Positions 1 through 5,625 of a stretch of 6,170 bases of DNA are shown in pieces. Position 1 is the stretch's first letter. Each line of letters begins with the position of its first letter. The translations under genes and the position numbers were made by a program. The stretch lies in contig JAFDKD010000201.1 of NCBI GenBank assembly GCA_019307165.1, forward strand, positions 1 through 6,170, given 5' to 3'. The notes under the pieces were generated by a model. It was given only the letters and a program-made list of their open reading frames with translations. It was not told where the DNA came from and did no database searches. Source of the stretch: Deltaproteobacteria bacterium (lineage in GTDB: Bacteria; Desulfobacterota; DSM-4660; Desulfatiglandales; Desulfatiglandaceae).

Positions 1-1397
1 GTGGTGCCGCTGGCCATGGCGGACCAGGCGGTGCCGTTATAATGAAGGATGGTCCCTCCGGCGCCAACGGCAAAGACGTCGGTCGCCGAACTGCCCCACA
101 CGCCGTACAGGTCCTGGGTGGTGCCGCCGGCCATGGCCAGCCAGACACCGCCGTTGTAATGAAGTATGGTTCCGCCTTTCCCCACGGCAAACACATCGCT
201 TCCCGAACTCCCCCACACGGCCGCAAGATCGGTGGTGGAGCCGCTGGTCATCTTGGCCCATGAGGCGCCGTTATAATGAAGGATTTCGCCCGTCTCCCCC
301 ACGGCGAACACGTCGCTTCCCGAACGCCCCCACACGCCGTAAAGGGCCTTTGTAGAGCCGCTGGTCATCTTGGCCCATGCGGAGCCGTTGTAATGGAGGA
401 CCTCGCCGCCGGATCCCACGGCGAACACGTCGGCGCCCGTGTTTCCCCACACATCGTAAAACGCCACGAATTGGTCGGAATGCACCTGGGACCACCCGTA
501 ACCATCGTAATGAACGATCTCGCCGAAGGCGCCGACCGCATAGGCATCCGTATCGGAAACGGCCCATATGGCGTTCAAGGTTGTGCCGGTATCGCTTGTC
601 ATTCCGTCCCATTTACTGCCGTCGTAATGAAGGATTTTCCCCGCACCCCCCACGGCAAGCACGTCGGTGCCTGAAGTTCCCCAGACGCCCCAAAGTCCCG
701 AAGTCGTGCCGCCGGCCATGGGGGCCCAGGCACTGCCGTTGTAATGCAGGATGGTGCCGTTCCACCCCACGGCGAACACATCCGTGCCCGAACTCCCCCA
801 CACGGAAGCCACATCCTCGGTGGTGCCGCTGGTCATGGCGGACCAGGCACTGCCGTTGTAGTGAAGGATGGTCCCGTTCAATCCCACGGCAAACACGTTC
901 GTGCCCGAATTTCCCCACACGCCCCAAAGCTCCTGGGTGTTGCTGCTGGTCATGGCCGACCACACGGTACCGTTGTAGTGCAGGATTGAGCCGTGATAGG
1001 TGACGGCAAATACATCCGTACCCGAACTCCCCCACACGGAAGTCACATCGTCGATGGTGCCGCTGGTCATGGCGGACCAGGCGCTGCCGTTGTAGTGAAG
1101 GATCGTCCCGAGGGAGCCGACGGCAAACACGTCGGTCGCCGAACTCCCCCACACGCCATAGAGGCCCTGGGAAGTGCCGCTGGTCATGGCTGACCATGCC
1201 GTTCCATTAAAGTGGAGGATGGTCCCGAACCCACCCATGGCGAAGACATCGGCGCCCGAACTCCCCCATACATCGTAAAGGTTCTGTGACGTGCCGCCGG
1301 ACATTGCCGACCATTGAGATCCGTTATAGTGCACAATCGCGCCGGAAAGTCCCACGGCAAACCCGTCGCTGCCCGTATTCATCCAGACGGACTCGAG
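1..1397 (-). repeat. Twelve tandem 117-bp coding repeats
   Basis: The period is exactly 117 bp with no indels: for example GAACTCCCCC occurs at 1258, 1141 and 1024. Unit 1 starts at 1397 and unit 12 is cut at position 1. The units keep high DNA identity around the VWGSSGTDVFAVG and ILHYNGSAW codons. Units 7 and 8 (462-695) are the most diverged; unit 8 reads AIWAVSDTDAYAVG with HYDGYGW. Strict length conservation points to selection on a structural module as well as repeated duplication. The array is a likely site of unequal recombination. Confidence 0.93.
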
Positions 1398-1541
1398 CTT
1401 GTTACCCTGGGGTAAGGGGTTTAACCATTCCCATTCCGCTGAAAAGACGGATGCGTGGGCGAACGCGATCCACGCAAGAATAAAAAATGCAATAGCTGTC
1501 AGGTTTCGTTTTGCCCTGTTGGCCGTTCTGCGTCGCACCAT
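1..1541 (-). CDS. Exported tandem-repeat (probable beta-propeller) protein, N-terminal part
   Basis: The frame is open from the ATG at 1541-1539 to the left edge: 513 codons, no stop, C-terminus outside the window. The start is supported by AGGAGG about 7 bases upstream. Residues 1-35 look like a Sec signal peptide: a basic start (MVRRRTANRAKR), a hydrophobic core (LTAIAFFILAWIAFA) and small residues (HASVFSA) before EWEW. From residue 49 there are twelve consecutive units of exactly 39 residues, the last one cut by the edge. The consensus is L-Y-G-V-W-G-S-S-G-T-D-V-F-A-V-G, then G-T-I-L-H-Y-N-G, then W-S-A-M-T-S-G-T. Short beta-strands with G-x-ILHYxG-xxW turns suggest a BNR/YCF48-like propeller, and twelve or more blades would make about two propellers. 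Such exported proteins are common in Desulfobacterota and Myxococcota and are usually of unknown function. No catalytic residues stand out. The substrate is unknown; a surface or periplasmic binding role is inference. I am sure of the coding frame and repeats, less of the fold. Confidence 0.9.
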   Translation of the reverse strand, partial: MVRRRTANRAKRNLTAIAFFILAWIAFAHASVFSAEWEWLNPLPQGNKLESVWMNTGSDGFAVGLSGAIVHYNGSQWSAMSGGTSQNLYDVWGSSGADVFAMGGFGTILHFNGTAWSAMTSGTSQGLYGVWGSSATDVFAVGSLGTILHYNGSAWSAMTSGTIDDVTSVWGSSGTDVFAVTYHGSILHYNGTVWSAMTSSNTQELWGVWGNSGTNVFAVGLNGTILHYNGSAWSAMTSGTTEDVASVWGSSGTDVFAVGWNGTILHYNGSAWAPMAGGTTSGLWGVWGTSGTDVLAVGGAGKILHYDGSKWDGMTSDTGTTLNAIWAVSDTDAYAVGAFGEIVHYDGYGWSQVHSDQFVAFYDVWGNTGADVFAVGSGGEVLHYNGSAWAKMTSGSTKALYGVWGRSGSDVFAVGETGEILHYNGASWAKMTSGSTTDLAAVWGSSGSDVFAVGKGGTILHYNGGVWLAMAGGTTQDLYGVWGSSATDVFAVGAGGTILHYNGTAWSAMASGT

Positions 1542-1644
1542 GATCAGTCCTCCTGCCAATTGACCGAAGATTGACATTTGATTTCAGGTAGTTAACTTAT
1601 TGTTCAGATGATTCGAGATCCCTGCCTGACCGGGTAGGGCATCC

Positions 1645-1674
1645 AGAATACCAAAAAGAAAGGGACAAAGACAA
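1645..1674 (-). promoter_or_regulatory. Possible promoter of the repeat-protein gene
   Basis: On the minus strand, TTGTCT (1674-1669) is followed after 18 bases by TATTCT (1650-1645). This would start transcription near 1638 and give a leader of about 97 bases. The match to sigma-70 is only partial and the surroundings are pyrimidine-rich, so chance is a real possibility. Confidence 0.25.
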
Positions 1675-1684
1675 AGGAAACTGA

Positions 1685-1712
1685 TTGACAAACCAACGGA
1701 ATTCTATACATT
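1685..1712 (+). promoter_or_regulatory. Sigma-70-type promoter of the tRNA
   Basis: A perfect -35 box TTGACA at 1685-1690 is followed after 16 bases by TACATT at 1707-1712; the overlapping TATACA at 1705-1710 is an alternative -10. The start of transcription would lie near 1719, about a dozen bases before the tRNA, as is usual for a tRNA gene. Confidence 0.6.
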
Positions 1713-1731
1713 AGGCAATTCAGAAAAACGG

Positions 1732-1808
1732 GGCGGTGTAGCTCAGTTGGTCAGAGCATGCGGCTCATATCCGCAGAGTCACTGGTTCAAATCCAGTCAC
1801 CGCCACCA
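1732..1808 (+). tRNA. tRNA-Met (anticodon CAT), probably elongator
   Basis: A full 77-base cloverleaf can be drawn. The acceptor stem GGCGGTG pairs with CACCGCC. The D arm is GCTC/GAGC. The anticodon stem TGCGG/CCGCA encloses the loop CTCATAT, giving anticodon CAT. The variable loop is GAGTC, the T arm is ACTGG-TTCAAAT-CCAGT, the discriminator is A and CCA is encoded. The G1-C72 pair argues against initiator tRNA-fMet, which has an unpaired position 1. CAT could also be the lysidine-modified tRNA-Ile2, but the acceptor and body look more like elongator Met. No T-rich terminator follows; a promoter for the next gene begins almost at once. Confidence 0.93.
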
Positions 1809-1840
1809 CATATTGACAATATGGGAACCAGCCTTAAATT
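1809..1840 (+). promoter_or_regulatory. Promoter of the three-gene operon with overlapping palindromic operator candidate
   Basis: TTGACA (1813-1818) and TAAATT (1835-1840) are separated by 16 bases, giving a predicted start near 1847 and a leader of about 29 bases. The -35 box sits inside CATATTGACAATATG (1809-1823), a perfect 7+1+7 palindrome beginning directly after the tRNA CCA end. A dimeric regulator bound there would block RNA polymerase. The promoter call rests on box quality and spacing; the operator role is inference. Confidence 0.5.
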
Positions 1841-1875
1841 TTCAATGTTATTCTCTCCTGAACGGTTGCCTTGAT

Positions 1876-2406
1876 ATGAATTTACCGTTTTTCAGTCATC
1901 AAGACCTCAGAATGGTCGGCGAAGCCTTGGAAGTTGCGGAGGACAGGACGGGGGACTATTTTAAATTTTCCTTCGAACAGTGGAAAAGGCACCGATACGA
2001 CGTCAAAACCCTATGTTCCCTGGGGGAGCATGAAGTGAGCGAGCATGCGTTTGCGCTGCTCAACAAGGGCGTCCGACACAGCGGGAGAGGGGTCGCCCGT
2101 ACCGGCGAACACGACTTTTTTCTTATCTGCCTGCAGGATCACCTGATTCTGAAGGCGTTGGGCAGGGACACGAATATGGATCTCCTGCCTCTGCTGGTAT
2201 ATGTGTTTACCCATGAGTTGGTTCACATTGTGAGATTCTGTAATTTTCATCAGCGTTTCGAGGCTTCTGAAAAGCATAGAACGCGAGAAGAGGCTGTTGT
2301 TCATGCGGCCACCTACGACATTCTGCGAGAACTGTCCCTGCCGAAACTGAACTATGTTCTCGACTCATACCAGGGCCATCGAATCTGCGATATGATCGCC
2401 AGGTAA
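1876..2406 (+). CDS. Small HExxH (zincin-like) protein of unknown function
   Basis: The protein has 176 residues with no signal peptide or membrane segment, so it is probably cytoplasmic. Its clearest motif is FTHELVHIVRF, with HELVH at residues 113-117, the HExxH signature of zinc metallopeptidases. A second conserved-looking patch, REEAVVHAATYDIL (137-150), offers E138, E139 and H143 as possible third ligands, in the manner of gluzincins (helix with E about 20-25 residues after HExxH). The N-terminal half is charged and helical. I do not recognise the family, and HExxH alone does not prove protease activity. The frame is open upstream into the tRNA, so the ATG at 1876 is chosen as the first Met after the tRNA and promoter; its ribosome site is weak. 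It is the first gene of an apparent operon, 18 bp before the zinc ribbon gene. Confidence 0.8.
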   Translation: MNLPFFSHQDLRMVGEALEVAEDRTGDYFKFSFEQWKRHRYDVKTLCSLGEHEVSEHAFALLNKGVRHSGRGVARTGEHDFFLICLQDHLILKALGRDTNMDLLPLLVYVFTHELVHIVRFCNFHQRFEASEKHRTREEAVVHAATYDILRELSLPKLNYVLDSYQGHRICDMIAR

Positions 2407-2424
2407 AATTGGAGGTGTTTGAAA

Positions 2425-2751
2425 GTGCCTGTTTACGAATATGAGTGCAAAAAATGCGGCAGCCATACAGAGGCGCTGCAGCGGTTTTCCGACGCGCCGC
2501 TGACCGAGTGCGAAAGCTGCCATGGGAGGCTGCAAAAATTGATCTCCCAAAGTACGTTTCATCTGAAAGGTTCGGGATGGTACGTCACGGACTATGCGTC
2601 CAAGTCGGGTGAAAATCAGGGCAAGGACTCGAAACCGAAAAGCGATACGAAAAGCGATACGAAAAGCGATAAACCATCGGCCAAGTCGACCAAATCCAAG
2701 GATGCCCCAACGACGGCAGAGAAGCCGGCTAAGACCTCCACGGATAAGTGA
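2425..2751 (+). CDS. FmdB-family zinc ribbon protein
   Basis: The product has 108 residues and begins MPVYEYECKKCG, typical of the FmdB/CxxC_CxxC_SSSS regulatory family. C8/C11 and C29/C32 form a zinc ribbon. FHLKGSGWYVTDY (45-57) is the second family signature. The start is the GTG at 2425: GGAGG at 2411-2415 is 9 bases upstream, and the family normally starts MP-I/V-YEY. The TTG at 2419 would be too close to that site. Residues 58-108 are a low-complexity Lys/Ser/Thr/Asp tail without predicted structure, with a KSDT repeat. The family is named after a putative regulator of formamidase expression; its biochemical role in most bacteria is unsettled. It is the middle gene of the operon. Confidence 0.92.
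   Translation: MPVYEYECKKCGSHTEALQRFSDAPLTECESCHGRLQKLISQSTFHLKGSGWYVTDYASKSGENQGKDSKPKSDTKSDTKSDKPSAKSTKSKDAPTTAEKPAKTSTDK
2637..2670 (+). repeat. 12-bp tandem repeat in the zinc ribbon gene tail
   Basis: GAAAAGCGATAC occurs twice, at 2637-2648 and 2649-2660, followed by the first ten bases of a third copy to 2670. In frame it encodes a KSDT repeat in the disordered tail. Slippage in steps of 12 bp would change tail length without a frameshift. Confidence 0.85.
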
Positions 2752-2786
2752 CGCCGAAAAAGGCTTCGTAAAGGTGAAAAAGAACC

Positions 2787-3338
2787 ATGAGACAGTTTGA
2801 CACCGGCAGGGTTCAGGACAAACTCATCAATCGCCTGGATCGGCAGGAAAAACAGCAGGCCTTCAAGCAGGACCGATTCATCCGCTTCAAGCTGCCTGAG
2901 ATTCACAAGGAACTGACCCAGGTTCTCCTGATGGAGAAAATCATTGAAACGGAAAACCAGGCTGCCGTATCCGATATGATCCTCAGAGGCCTCAGAACGG
3001 CCCTGAAAAGTTCTGAATTCGATTTCAAATATTTCATTTCCCCCATTCGGGATCTGGTCCCGCGCCCAAATCAGCTGGCCCTTTACATGACGCAATATGT
3101 CAATGAAACATTGATCGATGAACCGGAGGTGATTGACGTCTACGGTACGAATGAGGAAATTTACCAACTCATCCAACAGGTCATAAGTAAAAGCAAAAGC
3201 CGCTTTGAACGCACCGAAGCGGACGTTCTGGCCCAGTTGGCCGCCAGCAAGACCCTGGCGCCGGGGACCAGGGACTATGAAATCGCCTTGGATCAGATGA
3301 TCCAAAAGCGTCTGGGAGAACCGCAAAGGGACGATTAG
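2787..3338 (+). CDS. Conserved-looking helical protein of unknown function
   Basis: The product has 183 residues and lacks a signal peptide, membrane segment or cysteine. It is rich in charged and amphipathic helix-forming stretches, with Lys/Arg and Gln in the first 45 residues (for example QDKLINRLDRQEKQQAFK). A less regular middle follows (FKYFISPIRDLVPRPNQ, about 79-95), then an acidic segment and a helical C-terminus ending in RDD. The ATG at 2787 is preceded by AAGGTG (2771-2776). It lies 35 bp after the zinc ribbon gene and before a strong terminator, so it is most likely the last gene of that operon. I recognise no family and see no catalytic motif; a partner or scaffold role would be a guess. 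Confidence 0.8.
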   Translation: MRQFDTGRVQDKLINRLDRQEKQQAFKQDRFIRFKLPEIHKELTQVLLMEKIIETENQAAVSDMILRGLRTALKSSEFDFKYFISPIRDLVPRPNQLALYMTQYVNETLIDEPEVIDVYGTNEEIYQLIQQVISKSKSRFERTEADVLAQLAASKTLAPGTRDYEIALDQMIQKRLGEPQRDD

Positions 3339-3439
3339 CGATCCATCCAACGGTCGTTAAAGGTGATCTTAGTGCCCTTCACCGAACGCGTTCTATGCCA
3401 GAGTTCCCCGTTGAATATCGGAGTGAAAACGGTATGATC

Positions 3440-3467
3440 AAGGCCCGCCAGTAAATCGGGCCTTTTT
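3440..3467 (+). terminator. Rho-independent terminator of the three-gene operon
   Basis: AAGGCCCG (3440-3447) pairs perfectly with CGGGCCTT (3457-3464) around a 9-base loop, and the T run extends to 3467. The T tract is only on the plus strand, so it serves the operon ending at 3338. The convergent gene on the other strand gets no T tract from it. Confidence 0.88.
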
Positions 3468-3503
3468 GCTTCCAATAACGTCTACCGCGAAGACAAAGTC
3501 GCC

Positions 3504-3538
3504 TTCATGATTCGATATTTCTTGTTCGATATTCAATC
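3504..3538. repeat. Degenerate 7-bp tandem repeat, TTCGATA type
   Basis: Five consecutive heptamers can be read: TTCATGA, TTCGATA, TTTCTTG, TTCGATA, TTCAATC. The two TTCGATA copies are exact and 14 bases apart; the others share the leading TT. It lies between the operon terminator and the 3' end of the convergent radical SAM gene. Taken alone it is weak, but the window holds two clearer arrays with the same period. Confidence 0.45.
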
Positions 3539-3546
3539 TGTTGTCA

Positions 3547-4500
3547 TTATTTGTCCTTAAAAGAAAAATGTCCCTTCCCAGGGACGGATTCCTTGTATAG
3601 CCGCCCCTGCCGGGCATCCCTTTTCTCGAAGGTCTCCCGGATCCGGGCCAGATTGCGGGACTTTTCCAGGGCCCAGGCCGGCGCCAGCAGTTCCCGCGGT
3701 GCAGGGTCCCCGGTGATCCGCTGGACCACCACCTCAGGCGAAATACGCTCGAGAAAGTCAACCGCCAGTTCGGCATACGCCTCGGGTTCCAGACAACGGA
3801 ATCGGCCTGATTCGTACAGGTCCGCAAGGGGCGTCCCTCTGACCACGTAAAGCAGGTGAATCTTTACGGCGCGGATGGGCAGACCCGAGATATAGCGCGC
3901 CGTATCCATCATCATGTCACGATCCTCCCCGGGCAAACCCAGAATGACATGGGCGCAGATATTCAGGCCCTGCTCATGCGCCAGCATGACGGCATTTTCA
4001 AAGGCCGCCCGGTTGTGACCCCTGTTGATTCGGCGAAGGGTCGCATCATGGGCGGACTGCAGCCCGTATTCGATCCAGACCATGCGATCGCTCCCGTAGG
4101 AGCCCAGGAGCGAGAGAATATCCCTGTCTATGCAATCCGGCCTTGTTCCCACGGCAAGTCCCACCATGTCGGGGTAGGCCAAGGCCCTGTCATACAGGCC
4201 CTTGAGCCGGTGAAGCGGCGCATAGGTGTTGGTGAAAGACTGAAAGTAGGCGATGAACATCTTTGCGCCGTAACGCTTTCGGTAAAATCGGCGGGCCTGT
4301 TCGATCTGCGCTTCAATGGATAGGTTTCTTTCGGAGAAGGCGCCGGTGCCCGAACCCCGGGCGTCGCAAAATATGCAACCTTTGGTCGATAGGGTCCCGT
4401 CGCGATTGGGGCAGTTCATCCCGGCGTCCAGGGATATCTTTTGAACCCGCTCCCCGAAAATTTCCTTGAGATAGGTATTGAAATCGCGATATCGCCTCAT
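3547..4500 (-). CDS. Radical SAM protein, YhcC/TIGR01212 family
   Basis: A 317-residue protein starting MRRYRDFNTYLKEIFGER matches the family N-terminus and usual length (about 300-320). The cluster-binding cysteines are in CPNRDGT (C30) and KGCIFC (C42, C45), the arrangement typical of this family. Further family signatures are GTRPDC (118-123), IEYGLQSAHD (143-152), INRGH (158-162), ILGLPGE (186-192) and RITGDP (261-266), followed by a LLAPAW segment. It should bind a [4Fe-4S] cluster and cleave S-adenosylmethionine; the substrate is unknown. The ATG at 4500 has no clear ribosome site. An in-frame TTG at 4542 has AGGAG four bases upstream and would add 14 residues (331 in all), so the true start is uncertain. 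It is convergent with the three-gene operon, with no obvious terminator of its own. Confidence 0.93.
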   Translation of the reverse strand: MRRYRDFNTYLKEIFGERVQKISLDAGMNCPNRDGTLSTKGCIFCDARGSGTGAFSERNLSIEAQIEQARRFYRKRYGAKMFIAYFQSFTNTYAPLHRLKGLYDRALAYPDMVGLAVGTRPDCIDRDILSLLGSYGSDRMVWIEYGLQSAHDATLRRINRGHNRAAFENAVMLAHEQGLNICAHVILGLPGEDRDMMMDTARYISGLPIRAVKIHLLYVVRGTPLADLYESGRFRCLEPEAYAELAVDFLERISPEVVVQRITGDPAPRELLAPAWALEKSRNLARIRETFEKRDARQGRLYKESVPGKGHFSFKDK

Positions 4501-4533
4501 ATTTTTTCGTTTCGGCCGGAGTGCGGACATGCT

Positions 4534-4547
4534 GCGGTTCAAACCGC
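4534..4547. promoter_or_regulatory. Perfect short palindrome at the upstream start of the radical SAM gene
   Basis: GCGGTTCAAACCGC is a 6+2+6 inverted repeat covering the alternative TTG start (4542-4540) and the base next to its AGGAG. In RNA it would form a tight hairpin that could hide this start. Whether it is an operator, an RNA element or chance cannot be decided here. Confidence 0.3.
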
Positions 4548-4896
4548 TCCTGTAAGGCGATCAACGCCCCTCTTTGCCGATTGTAATCCCTTTACAAGAG
4601 AAAATCATCCTCCAAGGGCAGATTGCCAAGGAGGCCATAATGATGTAGGCACTCATTTTCAAATGCATCACTCAGTATTGCGGTTCAAATCTATTTTCAG
4701 TCATCCCCCGTTAACACGGGAGATCCAGACGAACGGGGGCGTGGATTCCCGCCGCTTTTTGGCGGTGAATGACAGATGACGTGTTGCATACGGACGTGCA
4801 AATCGGGTTGAAAATTTTTCCCACCGGGAATAGGCTGTTCCGGAAAAAGTGGAGACGCGGTCGCAAAACCCCAACGTTGAAAAAGGGAGGTAGAAA
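4548..4896. other. Non-coding gap between divergent genes
   Basis: I see no convincing gene here. The gap lies between the divergent radical SAM gene (minus) and TPR gene (plus). It holds an imperfect hairpin at 4609-4634 (CCTCC/GGAGG plus GGCA/TGCC, no T run), the REP-like pair at 4700-4773, and TTGCA/TGCAA half-sites at 4784-4801. A weak promoter candidate for the TPR gene is TTGAAA at 4808-4813 with TAGGCT 17 bases later. Both genes' control signals should be in this stretch. Confidence 0.5.
4700..4773. repeat. Inverted pair of REP-like palindromes
   Basis: The left copy (4700-4728) begins GTCATCCCCCG and ends GATCCAG. The right copy (4742-4773) begins TGGATTCCCGCC and ends GGTGAATGAC, the reverse orientation of the same pattern. 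Each can fold alone; the right one pairs CCGCC with GGCGG around GCTTTTT and extends with ATTC/GAAT. In addition CCCCCGTT (4705-4712) pairs perfectly with AACGGGGG (4732-4739). This resembles the dispersed GTCATTCCCG...CGGGAATCCAG palindromes found in many bacterial genomes. Copies elsewhere in this genome are expected but cannot be seen here. Confidence 0.6.
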
Positions 4897-5625
4897 ATGA
4901 AGAATGCGTTCTTGGCGATGCTGTTCGGCGGTCTGTTCCTGGCGGCCCCCGTTGCGGCGAGCGATTTTGTGGCGCAAGGCGATGCGCTTTACCAGAAAGG
5001 CGGCCTGGAAAATTTCAGGCAATCGATAGACATATTTCTAAAGGCGGTGGAGGCCGACCCCAACGACTACGAAGCCAACTGGAAACTGGCGCGATCCTAC
5101 CGCTGGTATGGCGAACAAGCCAAACGCGACGGCCTGGAAAACCACAAGGAAATCTGCGCCGAATACGGAAAAGAGGGCATGAAATACGGCGAAAAGGCCG
5201 TCCAATTGAAACCCGATGGCGTTGAGGGCCACTACTATTACGGCCTGAGCGTCGGCATCTATTCCGATGGGGTGAGCATCTTCACCGCTCTGAAAGACGG
5301 GCTCAAGGGAAGAACGCAAAGCAGTTTCGAAAAGGCCTATGAAACGGACAAGACCTTTAATGACGGCGGGCCGATGATGGCCCTGGGCCGTTTCTGGTTC
5401 GTTCTTCCGTGGCCCATGAATGACAAGAAAAAGTCGCTCGAATTCCTGCGGGAGGCCCATGACATGTTCCCCGACAACATCGAGGGCATGCTTTATCTGG
5501 GGGAGGTCCTTTTGGACGCCGGAAAAAAATCCGAGCGCCCGGAGGCCGAGGCGCTTCTCGGCAAGGTCGCGGCATCGGACAAAGCCTATTTCGCAAGCTG
5601 GGCCAAGAGGTTGCTGGAGGACTAG
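4897..5625 (+). CDS. Exported TPR protein, TatT-like (TRAP transporter T-component type)
   Basis: The product has 242 residues. Residues 1-21 form a signal peptide (KNAFLAMLFGGLFLAAPVAA, cut before SDF), without a lipobox cysteine, so it should be soluble in the periplasm. Helical TPR-like pairs follow: about 36-72 (FLKAVEADPNDYEANWKLAR), 95-122 (GEKAVQLKPDGVEGHYYYG) and 178-210 (LEFLREAHDMFPDNIEGMLY). FVLPWP (168-173) followed by DKKKSLEFL resembles the TatT family, known from Treponema TatT (Tp0956), which partners a TRAP substrate-binding protein. No TRAP permease or binding protein is visible nearby, so a transport role is inference; a general TPR scaffold is the alternative. GGGAGG at 4885-4890, six bases before the ATG, fixes the start. 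Confidence 0.88.
   Translation: MKNAFLAMLFGGLFLAAPVAASDFVAQGDALYQKGGLENFRQSIDIFLKAVEADPNDYEANWKLARSYRWYGEQAKRDGLENHKEICAEYGKEGMKYGEKAVQLKPDGVEGHYYYGLSVGIYSDGVSIFTALKDGLKGRTQSSFEKAYETDKTFNDGGPMMALGRFWFVLPWPMNDKKKSLEFLREAHDMFPDNIEGMLYLGEVLLDAGKKSERPEAEALLGKVAASDKAYFASWAKRLLED

Noticed and set aside
37..1197. Several open frames on both strands overlapping the repeat protein, up to about 208 codons
   Set aside because: They are other-frame readings of the 117-bp repeats. They lack signal peptide or known domains, while the minus-strand frame from 1541 gives a coherent signal peptide plus perfect 39-residue units.
1..1397. Regular direct repeats suggesting a CRISPR or satellite array
   Set aside because: The period is 117 bp with no conserved-repeat/unique-spacer alternation, and it is fully explained by in-frame coding repeats.
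1747..1875. N-terminal extension of the HExxH protein starting inside the tRNA
   Set aside because: The first codons would be the tRNA itself. The tRNA fold is unambiguous and a promoter lies between it and the ATG at 1876.
2616..3350. A 244-codon minus-strand frame opposite two operon genes
   Set aside because: It is antisense to the zinc ribbon tail and the helical gene, has no recognisable domain, and the plus-strand genes have ribosome sites, family match and a terminator.
3856..4323. Plus-strand frame of 155 codons
   Set aside because: It is a shadow of the radical SAM gene, whose family signatures are strong.
4609..4634. Hairpin CCTCC...GGAGG as a terminator
   Set aside because: It has internal mismatches and no T run on either strand.
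4680..4705. Sequence resembling the tRNA 3' part (GGTTCAAATC...CAGTCA), as a possible attachment site
   Set aside because: Only about ten contiguous bases match, with an insertion before the rest, and there is no integrase or other mobile-element gene between the two places.
5038..5460. Minus-strand frame of 140 codons
   Set aside because: It is antisense to the TPR gene and has no domain or ribosome site of note.
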